A stretch of 64,000 bases of DNA, taken from assembly GCA_900073065.1 (NCBI GenBank), contig FJOG01000003.1, forward strand, positions 2,950,007-3,014,006, written 5' to 3'. The translations under genes were made by a program, and so were the position numbers. This document shows positions 11,492 through 21,943 of the stretch, one piece after another (within the stretch, counting starts at the first letter, position 1; every line of letters begins with the position of its first letter). The notes beneath the pieces are model-generated. The model had not been told where the DNA came from. It searched no databases and was given only the letters and a program-made list of their open reading frames with translations. Source of the stretch: Phialocephala subalpina (Eukaryota > Ascomycota > Leotiomycetes > Helotiales > Mollisiaceae).

Positions 11492-13269
11492 TTACCCCTC
11501 TTCTAGCTCTCTCCTTTTGGCCATCACCTCTTCCCAGAGTTTCCGGTGCGAGTTCTCACACAACCTCTCGTGCCAAATCACTCGACAAACATGCGATTTC
11601 ATGGTCTCCCATCTACCGATGTTCATTTCTGCTGTCATCTCAACCAGATGACTCGCAAACCACACTCTTTCTGGCATACTGACAGCAGACACACCTCCCA
11701 CGGAGAGAACCCAGAGAAGCGAGGTGCTGCTTCGAGACGAACCGCTTTGGAGGACTTCTGTCAAGGTGGTCATAAGTTGATGTAAGAGGTGGTTGATCGT
11801 CAACGTCCCGTCTGGAGGCAGGCCTCTCCACGGCGTGAAGACATGTAGAAGAGTTGCGAATCGAATGCTTTCTGATAACAATGCTGAGTGTGGTAGATCT
11901 GTTGCTTGGGACCCGCGGATCTGAGGCAAGCTCAGAAGATGCGAGAGCAAGGTACACATTCGAGTCAGAATAACAAGAGACGTCGAAGCCGTAGGATATG
12001 CGGCGCTCGTGGGAACCAGTTGGGAGACGTGCTGAATGGACCTCACGACTACTGCTATCGAAGGCGACACGCCCAGCGCGACGAGATCAAGCGGCGGTGT
12101 TGGGTCGACGTGTTCTGGCCCGAAATCTTGGAATATCGATACCACTGGAATCCCAAGACCATGTTCACCTGGAATGAACGCGGGTAGCTGTGGATCCAGG
12201 CTTGGGTATGGAGCCTCGTACATTGCAACTGCGCAAACCCAGAACACTGAGTTGGCAACCATGGCGTTGCTCGACCGGATGGCGTTCAGTCCGCCGCGGA
12301 TGCTGAGCATTCGTTTCAGGCCTGAGAGATGCATTCGAATCATTTTTGTGTTTCCTCTTTCATGCTGTTCTCATCTCATTAGCTTCACTCCTTTCCTTCG
12401 TCTACGAGTACTGGAGAGGGGAGCACGCACCTCTATAGCAGCAAGTGTTGCTACAGCGCTGATTGTTTGATCGCTTACTGCTACCCCACCTCCCTCATTT
12501 TCCACTCTGTCCCTCAGCAAACGGATACATTCCGCTGAGATATGAGCAAAGTTCACTGCTATTCTCTGCAGCGCCCGCGCCCGCTGCCCAAGCCGCCATG
12601 CGCTGAGTTGTAAGGTAGCGTGGAAGAGCACGACGTCGCTCAGAACGAGAGGGACGTAGAAGTTTGTGGTAGGATTAGTAGGTGAAGCCGGCTGCCAGGG
12701 AAATCCGACGAAGACGGTGGTTTTGAGATCTGGTTTCTCCCTCTTTGTCAACATCATGTCCCCTGGGTGAGGCTTGAGGGGCTGGGGGTAGAGGGATACG
12801 TACAGTATTTCATCAAAATATCTACTCCTTTTACCTGGGTTGGAGGATGCGTCATGAAGGGGTCCAATCGTTCAGCTCTCAGGGACGTGGGAAGAGCAAG
12901 TCTCCAATCTGAATCACTCCCCGATTCGGAAGAACTTGAACTCGACAACCTCTCATTACTAGACTCAGGCGCGGATCGTGGAGGTGCAGCAGCAAGTGGG
13001 CAAGTTGTATCTGGTCGGCGAGGGAGCCGTGGTCTGTAGTCACATGCCTCGATGTTCATGAAATGACGCTCGCAATTCCTGCAGACGGGTTTGACTTCGT
13101 CGCACTGATTCTCTGTCAATATTCTCTAGCTCTGGAACTTTGGATTCCGTCGAAATAGGTGACATACCTTCAGCTTCCTCTCCTTGCAATTTCGACATCC
13201 AGCTCGGGATTTCTTGTGGGAACGTCGAGTTTCAGGTGGTGCGTTTGGAGGAACTATCACGCTGAACAT
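11492..13269 (-). CDS. Zn2Cys6 transcription factor
   Basis: Four exons: 13269-13168, 13104-12804, 12762-12431, 12364-11492; introns GTATGT...ATCAG, GTACGT...CCCAG, GTGCGT...AACAG; 535 aa. The binuclear zinc cluster is split by intron 1: CRNCKERKLK in exon 1 and CDEVKPVCRNCERH..C in exon 2, giving C-x2-C-x6-C-x5-C-x2-C-x9-C. A basic N-terminal patch (RRSHKKSRAG) precedes it, and a serine/acidic linker (SSSSSSESGSDSD) follows. The middle block HPPTQVKGVDILMKYW and the helical region around VLSDVVLFHATLQLSAW fit the fungal-specific regulatory domain (PF11951 type). It is nuclear and its target is unknown. Its neighbours are the permease on one side and the broken NTF2-like gene on the other. 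Confidence 0.88.
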
Positions 13270-13767
13270 CTTTCACGTTTCTTTACTTCCTACTACAGCT
13301 CCGAACTACCTGTATCGGACTTTGAGGCCAACCTTTTCAGATAATATACGTCAAGACTGAAGATGGACATAGAATATGTTTGGGGGCAAGAAACGTGACC
13401 TAAAGTCACAGGATAGGGGGCGGCTAGTAGTGGCTCATGCATTTGTCAGCGTTACTTCTCAGCCACTGGGAATTTGAAGCCACCAATTGTCATCTTCTGT
13501 CATCGTGAATGGGAATGCAACACTATACTATGTTGCTGCAAGTGCGGACTCGGCGGACTAGTTGGAGATTGGATCGCAAGGAGTTCGTCATTGATTATGT
13601 CCTTGTTTCTGTACTTGATATGCTGGGAGTTCCTTAAAGACGGCTACGGACGATAAGAAAATTCTCCTGCACCTCAACCTTCATTGCTTCTAAGTGTTTG
13701 CGAGCGACTCTCCATCTCGAGCTCTCATATCGCAGAACTATAACCATCAATACAAAGCAACAGCCCC
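13270..13767. other. intergenic, promoter side of the regulator
   Basis: About 500 bases upstream of the leftward Zn2Cys6 gene; no supported gene. Confidence 0.5.
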
Positions 13768-14246
13768 TCAGTGAGGAGGCAAGGCACTACAAAAACAATA
13801 TCTTGCAATTTTCCACTCCCCATCCTCCTTCTACAAAACAAACAACTCCTGGTTCCCCTCGTTACTCTTTCCTCCACTTCCTTTTACTCTCACATTCCCT
13901 TCAGAGGAAGTGCGAGCGAAGGCATACTCGTCGCTCATAAGAACGATCTCGTGGATGGCGAAGGTTACGCTGAGAGTAATGAGAGAGAATGTTTTTTCGT
14001 ATGCTGATTGCACATCATTGGTTCCGGGGGCGGTGGGGAAGCCTTGTGCCATGCTGTGTGTTGTTGAGGTTTTGCTGCAGTGGTGGAGAATAGGCAAGGG
14101 AAAGGGGCGAACGAGGGGGTCAAAAGAATTGACTTACAAGACGCCATCTTTGGTGTAGAGGGGGACGATGGAGATGTGTCCGAGGCGTTGGGGTGAGCAG
14201 CGTAGGTTTGGAGGAGCTTTGTTATTGCTACTTTGGGGTCTGCCAT
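13768..14246 (-). pseudogene. NTF2/SnoaL-like (DUF4440-type) protein, broken by a frameshift and a nonsense codon
   Basis: From ATG 14246 the frame reads MADPKVAITKLLQTYAAHPN, then loses phase. The continuation PLYTKDGVF is in another frame just before an intron (donor GTAAGT near 14140, acceptor CACAG near 14058). Exon 2 carries the family blocks QGFPTAPGTNDVQSAYE, LSVTFAIHEIVLMSDEYAFARTSSEG and GNQELFVL. A TAG at 13831-13833 then interrupts; the frame beyond it continues KEDGEWKIARYCF, the normal family ending, to TGA at 13768. So one indel near 14180 plus a CAG-to-TAG-type stop disable the gene. NTF2-fold proteins of this kind are small cone-shaped binders or isomerases of unknown substrate. 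Confidence 0.75.
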
Positions 14247-15032
14247 GCTGGTGGTCTCGAGGAGGGCTTTGTTCAAGTGAATGATCGGTGGTACTGGAAG
14301 GGCTTTGAGATTCCTCAAGTGAGAGAGCTCGAGGGTCTGGCGGTTGTAGGTGTGTAGACAGGACTGTTCCTGGTTGATGTGGAGGCGCTATCGTGCAAGC
14401 TGGGTAGATTCCTTCTGACGGGAAGGTCAATGGAGAGGCAAATTCGCCTCTTTATGCAGAGTTGCGAACGAAGAATCGTATCGGCTCCCGAGTATGACAG
14501 CGAATTATCAACTCTTCGAATGCTCGATTGATCAGGATCTTGAGCATATTTCCTTCTCTGCATCGAGGATGGTCGTCTATCTCTCATACCGTTTTACTGC
14601 TCTGAGTTCGGCATCGCAAATGCAGCTGTACTCAACCTAAGATGGTGTTTCGTGTGCTTAATCATTGCATTGCATTCGCCCAACCGCTCATTTACCTTTT
14701 GGCAGCAAGTTGTTGATCTTCCAAAATTCCTAGGACGGATCATGAATTCGTGCGCCATGCCAAATTGGGCCCGGGTTCTGCACCAATCGACAGCTTTCAT
14801 TCATTGGACTACAACCCGAATCTGATTTGGGAACAGAGGCACCAAAACAAGAACCAATAGGAGAAGCCGCTAACGCAAGTGATGTAACGGATATGCCCCA
14901 CGTCAGCCTTGTCTTCTTCATCTTCAAAATGCCCCGCATCTCCCCTCCTCACCGTCAACTTCAACTCTTCTCTCGTCCATAATTCTTATGCTCAAATCGT
15001 TCTACTTCGCTATTACACGAACTATAACCACA
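14247..15032. other. intergenic between divergent genes
   Basis: About 790 bases between the leftward broken NTF2-like gene and the rightward oxidoreductase; a shared promoter region. No further gene is supported. Confidence 0.5.
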
Positions 15033-16031
15033 ATGTCCCAATCAACAATGAAAGCGGCGGTCATCTACCAATCCGGTGGGCCAGACGCTCTCAAACTCGA
15101 ACGACGACCCATCCCAACTCCACAACGAGGCAACGTCCTCATCAAAATCCACGCATTCGGTCTCAACCGATCCGAACTCTTCACTCGTCAAGGCCATTCA
15201 CCCAACGTTAAATTCCCTCGTATCCTTGGCATCGAATGCGTGGGCACCGTCTCTTCTTGTCCAGGAAACGAATTCAAGGAAGGAGAAGTGGTGGCTACCT
15301 GTATGGGTGGTCTTGGACGAGAGTTCGATGGCGGGTATGCTGAATATTCCTCTGTTCCGGCCAAGAATGTGCAGGTTGTTGAAGGAGGAGTTGAGGGGTT
15401 GGAAATCGATGGATATAAGGGATGGGAGGTATTGGGTGCGTGTCCCGAGATGCTGCAGACGAGTTATGGAGCTTTGTTTAAGAGTTTGAGGGTCAAGAAG
15501 GGAGAAAGGTTTCTGGTGAGAGGTGGAACGACGAGCGTAGGGTTGGCGGCTGCAAGTATTGCGAAGAATTATGGGGCTTGGGTAGCGAGCTCGACTAGGC
15601 GGGAGGATAGAGAGGGGATGTTGAAGGATGCGGGAGCCGATGAGGTGGTCATCGATGATGGCAACTTGAGCAAGAGGATCAAGGAGAAGTATGACAAAGT
15701 CCTCGAGTTGATTGGCACGACGACATTGGAAGACAGTTTGCAGTGTGTTAAGGAAGGAGGAAGTGTTTGTATGGTCGGAATGGTGGGTGGGAAGTGGGAG
15801 ATGGACCAATTCAGCCCTATGGGCAGCATACCGACTGCGGTCAGCTTGACGACGTATGCTGGTGGTCCTGAAGATTTCATGGCAACGCCGTTGAATGAGT
15901 TGGTGGGCCAGATCAGGGAGGGGAAGTTGAAGATCAAGATTGGGAAGGTGTTTAAGTTGGATGAGATTGTTGAAGCCCATCGGGTGATGGAGGAGAATAG
16001 TGCGGGAGGGAAGATTGTTGTGCTGACTTGA
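15033..16031 (+). CDS. zinc-independent MDR oxidoreductase (quinone reductase-like)
   Basis: A single exon; ATG 15033 (MSQSTMKAAVIYQSGG) is preferred, but ATG 14988 in frame would add 15 residues. The protein of 332 aa (347 from the upstream start) has the GroES-like half (VLIKIHAFGLNRSELFTRQG, FPRILGIECVGTV) and a Rossmann half (FLVRGGTTSVGLAAASIAKNYGAWVASSTR). It ends with FKLDEIVEAHRVMEENSAGGKIVVL, the standard C-terminus of NADPH:quinone-reductase-like MDR enzymes. Catalytic zinc ligands of alcohol dehydrogenases are not apparent. It likely reduces quinones or enals with NADPH in the cytosol. The sequence from 15033 to the stop is uninterrupted, in contrast to its broken neighbour. Confidence 0.9.
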   Translation: MSQSTMKAAVIYQSGGPDALKLERRPIPTPQRGNVLIKIHAFGLNRSELFTRQGHSPNVKFPRILGIECVGTVSSCPGNEFKEGEVVATCMGGLGREFDGGYAEYSSVPAKNVQVVEGGVEGLEIDGYKGWEVLGACPEMLQTSYGALFKSLRVKKGERFLVRGGTTSVGLAAASIAKNYGAWVASSTRREDREGMLKDAGADEVVIDDGNLSKRIKEKYDKVLELIGTTTLEDSLQCVKEGGSVCMVGMVGGKWEMDQFSPMGSIPTAVSLTTYAGGPEDFMATPLNELVGQIREGKLKIKIGKVFKLDEIVEAHRVMEENSAGGKIVVLT

Positions 16032-17740
16032 GCGAAAATACATTCCTTCTCTTTCCCTATATATACACTGTTAATAGTCAATTCTTAGTCAATGTCTCAC
16101 CAGGTGAAGGGCATCTGCCTTACCCCCCATTACCACGCCATGTCACTTGTATCTACTTTGCTCAGGAGTCATCTTCTTACGATGCTAGTAGTGTTGATTA
16201 TAGAGAGGTGGGCAGCAAGATCTTCTTGTACTGGGACATTGGAAGATATTCCCGTTGAGTAGCGAAAGGATCACAATTGTCCGAGTACGGACGACAAGGC
16301 TTGCGGTTTTGTTCAAACAGGAGTTGCTAAAGGAGGTGAAGACAGTCTGCTGGTGTCAGCTTGTGCTTTCTGTGGAGATATTATTTTGGCTGTCGAGGGA
16401 TTTGGAGATGCAGTATTGGCATGGTCGCTGGGTTAGAGAGAAGTTGTTGCGATTGGACTCATTGGTGGAACGTGATAATTCTCGTGTCTTGGCCTATTAT
16501 TTTGTGCCAGTGTTACGTTGTTCGTTGGTGCCTCGACCTCAGTTGGTTCAGGGACCCAAAGCGCCCTGACCTTCGGCAGTCCAAGATCTTTCAGAAGGCC
16601 TCTTGTAGCAAGTGCTGAGATTATGATGAGTTGCGGCTGCTGGAGGATGTATTCTGGATCATCGCTGATATGCTTCCAGAGTTTGCAGCTCGCGAGTCCG
16701 GAAACAAGTGATCAATTGTTGTTGTGTTCAACATCCATGGCTTGCCAGGAGCATTTTATGATTTGGAAATTTAGTAAATATCAAGGGAGACGATCAAGCG
16801 CATCGCAATAAATCCAAAGGTAAGATTGAAATATCGCGAGACGCTGAGACAAAATGCAAGCCACGAAGCACTCCAACAAATGATAAGTCGTGGCTTCGGC
16901 CTCACTTTAAAATATCACTGTGTTCACGCCTTCGAGATTTGGCCTTTATCTCAAGAGAAGTCAGACGACGAGCTTCAAAGTCGTTGCATGATGAATGAAG
17001 ACGTAGGAATAAGCATTGCGTTGCTGAGGACAAGTCACACTATCCTCAATTTCGGAAACTCATTTGCCCAATCATTTGTTGTTCTATCAGCCATGGCCCA
17101 AATTTCTTATTTTTCAACCCCTCACTGAGGTACTTCCTCATTCATCCCCATCGCCTGCATCGACATCATCCAGACCCTTCTCTCCCAGGCGTCTCCCTTC
17201 ATATGCTGTATCGTGCCCTATCATGTCAGAACGGGACGCCACACCTCTCTCCTGCTCCAGCTGAACGTTCTCCAAAGATCTCCAACACACGAAACCTGGC
17301 GTTCAGGAGAACGTCAACATCTGCCAAAAGCAGTAAGTAATGCAGGATGTTGACGCTGACTCGCTGAAATTCGACGCTATAGGGCTGTGCCGCAGCCCGA
17401 CACAGCCCTGCTAAGCTTTTCAGTGGCTTGGCTGCGTCGAGGCTGCAAGACCCCGCGCTATTCATCACCAAAATCCACCATTCTTACGGCCGGCGTGCAC
17501 TGAACCCTGCGGATTAGCACTGTCATCTCAACCAACTCCATTTCTCGCTCCTTTTGGGTATGCTTGAAGTTGTACGAGGATGGGGTCGAAGATGCAGCTG
17601 GCGGATTGGGGGAAGATATATATCGAGGCAGCGCCCTCGATGCCTCCTGTTCGACACACAGCAATACCTTCGCACGACTTAATCACGCATTCTTCGATTG
17701 ATTCTCCCAATAACCTTATTTGAACGGAAATACATTCACC
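16032..17740. other. intergenic, nothing supported
   Basis: About 1.7 kb. Plus-strand frames of 80-104 codons between 16255 and 17130 have no family features and no convincing starts. One hairpin is listed separately. Confidence 0.5.
17381..17409. repeat. 9-bp perfect inverted repeat with 11-nt loop
   Basis: AGGGCTGTG at 17381-17389 pairs with CACAGCCCT at 17401-17409. It lies about 330 bp upstream of the gene starting at 17741. The role is unknown. Confidence 0.5.
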
Positions 17741-19284
17741 ATGGGTATCCTCGTGCGCTTCATTGGCTCTGGCATCGGTCTTGCCTCCGAAGGACTCTCA
17801 GCACGTAAAGCAGCGAAAGCAGAAAAGGCAGCTGCCAAGGAAACAGCTTCCTCCAACAACGGCGAATCCAGCTCAGCTGCAGCTTCACGATCCATCCCTC
17901 ACGACGACGATGCTCCTCCCCAATATGCCGAAGTCCCAGACGAGACCGCAGAGAAGCTCATCGCATCAGGGAAAGCGGTTCCCGCGACAGAGAAGGACGA
18001 GAAGGAACTTTTTGGAGAGGAAGGCGACGATGACACCGAAGACGATGACGACGAGCTATGGGATATGGATGATGCGGCTGGGGAATTGACAGAGACGAAT
18101 ACTCAGGATGGCGGTTCTGGAGCAGGAACTCCGCGCGATTTGAACCAGATCACGGATACATTCATGCGAAGCCATCCTCCTCCAGCTTACACGCCTGGGA
18201 GTTCGCAGATCAAGAGAGGTCAATTGCCTTGTCCCGTTATTCTGCCCCAACGCAGACCGAGAGATAAGAAGAGAGGATTCGTGAGGGCGTATGCACCGGT
18301 CTTGGAGGATTGTGGCATTGATCAAGCTACGTTCTTGGACTTTCTCAAGACCTTCCATGCGAGTTGCAAGGAAGATCCGTGGTTGAACGTTGTCAATATG
18401 GCGGCTATGGCCGTGGGGTTCGTGCCAAACCCTATTGCGATGGGTGTTACAATCGCAGTCCAATTCGCAGTCGGTGTTGCGATGGAAGTGCAGAGACGAA
18501 CAAGGTGAGCTCTTTCTAGGCTTCTCTACCCTCAATCATCCATATCCTAACCCAAATTTACAGAACCAACTCCTTCCTCGACAGAATGAACAACGAATTC
18601 TTTAAGCCCCGCGGCCTATACTGTTTGATCATGACCTACAAACCCGAATCCAACTCCTCCAACACTCGAGTCGATATCACACAAACAATCCACTCCTCCA
18701 TGACTCCCGCGGCCAACAAGACCCGGCAAACGCTCAAGAACATGCGTCTCTCCTCCGGCAAAACCTACGGCGAGCTCGAACTTCCCGAAGCAGCACCTCT
18801 CATATTCCCCGCACTCGAAGAGCTCGCAGAGGACAACTCCCCAGACGCCGAGAAGAAGAAAGGAAAAATGAAGTCCAGCCAAAAATTTATGGCGGATTAT
18901 TTCGACCGCAGAGCACAAGCTAAATACATGGCTGAGAACCCAGGTTCAAAACTAGCTGTTAGTCCCGAGGAAGGAGGACCGAAGTTTTCGAGTCGATATG
19001 CGGATCCGAATCATCCTGCCAATTCGGGAAGTCTGATTTCTTTGTTGACTGGGGGTCATGTAAATCCGGCAGCGAGGAAGCAGCAGAGGAGGATCAATAA
19101 GAGGGTTAGGAAGGCGTATAGGAGGGGTGAGGAGATTACGCCGCAGACGGGGAAGAGGAGGGAGGGGATCGTGAAGAAGATTTTGAAGAAGGATGTTCTT
19201 TACTTGATGATTGTAAATCTTCCTTCGGAGGAGGAGTTAGAGGCTGCTGGTGGGAAAGCTGTTGTTGCCGCTGAGTCGACGTAG
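17741..19284 (+). CDS. conserved fungal protein of unknown function, 494 aa
   Basis: Two exons, 17741-18504 and 18564-19284, with intron GTGAGC...TTTACAG and whole-codon sum. The ATG at 17741 sits in a strong context (CACCATGG). The N-terminus MGILVRFIGSGIGLASEG is followed by an alanine/lysine stretch and an acidic linker (EEGDDDTEDDDDELWDMDD) around residues 95-115. The most conserved-looking part, residues about 175-290, has GFVRAYAPVLEDCGI, LDFLKTFH and a hydrophobic helix (NPIAMGVTIAVQFAVGVAMEV) bridging the splice to RMNNEFFKPRGLYCLIMTY. The C-terminal half is basic (ARKQQRRINKRVRKAYRRGEE). I recognise the overall pattern from uncharacterised Pezizomycotina proteins but know no function. 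Confidence 0.8.
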
Positions 19285-19914
19285 TTCAAGTGAGCGGTGG
19301 ATGGCTTTCATATCTTAATTTCTCTTTTCACCAAGCGGGTGTGGTACGAATCTAGCTTGAATTTCACGATATTTGTCTTCGGCAGATCCGTATGGCTTTT
19401 CTTGTGGTGGATGCTCGGTTCGACAGGATAGGCGGGACACGTTCTCACTTTAGTCTATGCACGCAAGTGCGCGATAATCACAATAATAATTTGTAGTTTT
19501 GCTTCTTTTATATGGTTTGAGGCCGTGAAACCACATCCAGTGCATGTTTTCTCGAATTGTCCTTATATTCACATGTTTATTTCTAGAGTATTATGGACGA
19601 AAACCATGCCAACTGCAAGTTAGGGAAGCGCCCCCTGAATTTCTGTCAGCATCAACGTCTCAAAGTCACAGCCTTGTTCTGTGTCACTTCCCTCTTAATT
19701 CAAGGCGGTGATTATCCAATATACCTCGGACATGCTAACCCAGCCCCAGAAAGTCCATTTAAGGTACGGAGATTGGAAACGCTATGTCTGCCGACAGCTC
19801 GCAACTTCTTGTCTCGGCTCGCTTGTTGCATCATGAACGTTCGCCCGAGTCATTTCTCGTGGTTGCGAGCAGCCTGAAGGTTTTGTTGGGAAAAGCTCTC
19901 GCCTGTTCTAAGGT
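19285..19914. other. intergenic, nothing supported
   Basis: About 630 bases; one 94-codon frame at 19593-19877 shows no family features. Confidence 0.45.
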
Positions 19915-20765
19915 ATGCAACATCTCTTTTTAAGGACCTCGAGTCATCGCTGTTTGTCAAGGTCACAGACCATACTCATCCCGCAAATTTCCACCACGAC
20001 TTCCACACCTTTACCCACGGGTATTTTGCCAGTAATAGTCGGCCATGTTATGCGACACGGCCATGTACAGTACGTACCCCTCTCAGGCTTCATAGTCCAT
20101 ATTGCTAATTGTTGGCATTCTGGCCAACGCGAACGCGGCGAACAAGTAGACCTACCCATCTTGGCAGAATGCAGAGCAGCAACTTCGCCGGTGATCTTAG
20201 AGCACATGCCCCATGCATCACTAATATTCTATTATCACCTATGCTTAGAGTAAGACAAACAGTAGACCTGGCTTTCGCGGATGTCATCGCAACAGGAATT
20301 TCGGTTCGCGAACTCCCTGCATTATTCGGTGAGGGACGTAATGATATCCCTTATGGTGAATATTTCAAGAATAAAGGTTACCTCCATAGCATTTTCGTTG
20401 ACGGTTACGAATCTGGGGAAGGTGAAGATGGTTATACCGACCGCAATAACTGGGGTCCGAGACTGATCAGTTCGCATATCGAATCATCCAAAGTCTCGCG
20501 ACAATTGGATGGGCTAAGGTCGAGCAGTCTTTGCCAGACGACCTTCCTCCTGAGACGGGTGGAATACTTGAAATGGCAGTTGTTACTCATGGACGCGTGC
20601 TAGATAAGTTTCTGCGCAGAAGTAAGATATCTTCATGATCTAAGTAGACCAGCTGACTTAAATATAGCGTATCACGAATCCTGTTTCCCTAATGCCAAGG
20701 CTCGATTATACGAGCTCAGTGTCAATGGTTGTTTGCACGAGCTCTCATACGACAAGTTGAACTAG
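19915..20765 (+). pseudogene. histidine-phosphatase (phosphoglycerate-mutase-like) gene with a single-base frame break
   Basis: Exon 1, from an ATG at 19915 to 20069, contains PVIVGHVMRHGHV with the catalytic RHG. Intron 20070-20146 has donor GTACGT. Exon 2 starts at 20147 with THLGRMQSSNFAGDLRAH, then ITNILLSPMLRVRQTVDLAF (second arginine block). At 20451-20456 (TGGGGT) the frame is lost; one base further it resumes as GSETDQFAYRIIQSLATIGW and EMAVVTHGRVLDKFLRR, which holds the second catalytic histidine. Intron 20622-20667 (GTAAGA...ATATAG) leads to a short last exon ending TAG at 20765. All catalytic parts are present, so this is either a true one-base deletion in a G run or a sequencing error. 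The exact start is uncertain. Compare the gene at 5216-6006. Confidence 0.7.
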
Positions 20766-21182
20766 GTGAGAATCGCGCAGAATGCCAAGGCCGAGCTCTG
20801 CCTGAGAAACAACGAAAGAGGTATCCAAGAAAAGATCTTAGTCGAGACGAGACTTCTGGCATTATGGGTAGACGGAACTGTGAAATTAAGCTCAGACAGA
20901 AGTCGCAGATTGCTCACTCTTCTGGAAAAGACTCACGGCCATGATGACGTCGAGACAAACACAAAGGAACAGCTGGTTGCTGGGCTTCAGGGGTTGAAGC
21001 TCACTCTAACTCGCCTAGAAAAATCTACTGGGGCAGCGCCATCAGAGCAAAGCATAGTACCAATGGAATCAAACAAGAAACGTGCTAGAGATGAAGAGGA
21101 GGAAGAGGAGAAATTGGAGACAGCTCGTGTGGTCCCCAAAAAGCACAAACAAAACGCGGCCGAAGCTTGTGCAATCATGTAG
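20766..21182 (+). CDS. charged ORF of unknown function with CaaX-like C-terminus
   Basis: An open frame of about 138 codons follows directly, in the same reading frame, after the TAG that ends the histidine-phosphatase gene. Its first usable ATG lies well inside, so it may be the former C-terminal part of that gene beyond a CAG-to-TAG stop, or an exon of an unseen gene. It contains a helical region (LLALWVDGTVKLSSDRSRRLL), a lysine/glutamate-rich region (KKRARDEEEEEEK, possible nuclear signal) and ends CAIM, which fits a CaaX prenylation motif. No family is recognised. Confidence 0.4.
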   Translation: MRIAQNAKAELCLRNNERGIQEKILVETRLLALWVDGTVKLSSDRSRRLLTLLEKTHGHDDVETNTKEQLVAGLQGLKLTLTRLEKSTGAAPSEQSIVPMESNKKRARDEEEEEEKLETARVVPKKHKQNAAEACAIM

Positions 21183-21394
21183 ATAGGGTAGTGTACCAGT
21201 CGTAAAGCTTCTTCAGCATGTAGAACGAATCACTGGACCATCATAGATACCACAAATCATTATAAAGCTACTGTCTGCATATACATCAGTCTGTGAGTTA
21301 CAACCTTTTTCCTTTTTCCTTTTTCCTTTCAGGCGCTGTATACGTCTATGTAAGTTTCATCGAACACATTAGATAAACTCATCTCAGGTCCGAA

Positions 21395-21943
21395 TCACAA
21401 CTCTGGCACCCTCATATCCCATAAATTCTGCAACGCCAAAATCCCCCACTCACCCTCCGCCACCCTCACAGCAACTACATAAACAACCGCCGCACAAATA
21501 ATCCGTCCAGGCCACCACCTCAACTCAAACACCCACCTCAACGTTCCACCAACCTCCTTCACCTCACCCAGTCCCAAAAACGTCCCAGTAAGAACCTCAA
21601 CCATTACCGCCATCGGCATCTCCGTAAACGGCAGAACCGCAAGAAAGATCGTCAAATGCAGACTTGCAAGACTGGTCCGTGTAATCCTGGCGACGAGGAG
21701 GGATATGAGGAAGAAGAGGAGGATGGACAGGATTATGAATACAGAGAAGAGCTTTTGGACAGCGGAATAGCGGGTGTAGAATCGGGAGGAGAGGAAGGTG
21801 GAGAGTTGGGTAGGGAGGAGGGAGATGTATTTTTCGAAGAGGGAGGCTTGGGTGAAGTGGGTGTCGAATTTGTATTTGAAGTAGGTTGTAAATTGTAAGG
21901 GCATTTCCGCTATGAAGTCGTCAAAGTTCTCCTGGGCTGCCAT
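21395..21943 (-). CDS. small membrane protein of unknown function, 182 aa
   Basis: One exon from ATG 21943 (MAAQENFDDFIAEMPLQF), chosen over the longer frame from 22084 because the extra 47 residues are low-complexity and basic. Three hydrophobic stretches are visible: LFSVFIILSILLFFLISLLVA, LHLTIFLAVLPFTEMPMAVMVEV and IICAAVVYVVAVRVA. The N-terminal 70 residues are amphipathic. No catalytic motif and no recognised family. The downstream region has a short CTTTTTC-type tandem run at about 21304-21330. Confidence 0.6.
   Translation of the reverse strand: MAAQENFDDFIAEMPLQFTTYFKYKFDTHFTQASLFEKYISLLPTQLSTFLSSRFYTRYSAVQKLFSVFIILSILLFFLISLLVARITRTSLASLHLTIFLAVLPFTEMPMAVMVEVLTGTFLGLGEVKEVGGTLRWVFELRWWPGRIICAAVVYVVAVRVAEGEWGILALQNLWDMRVPEL

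Noticed and set aside
15198..16043. 281-codon minus-strand open frame
   Set aside because: Antisense of the MDR oxidoreductase at 15033-16031; no family features.
10012..17360. Shared TTGACGCTGACTCG at about 10013 and 17350
   Set aside because: A single 14-base match in 64 kb is near chance expectation and the flanks do not align.
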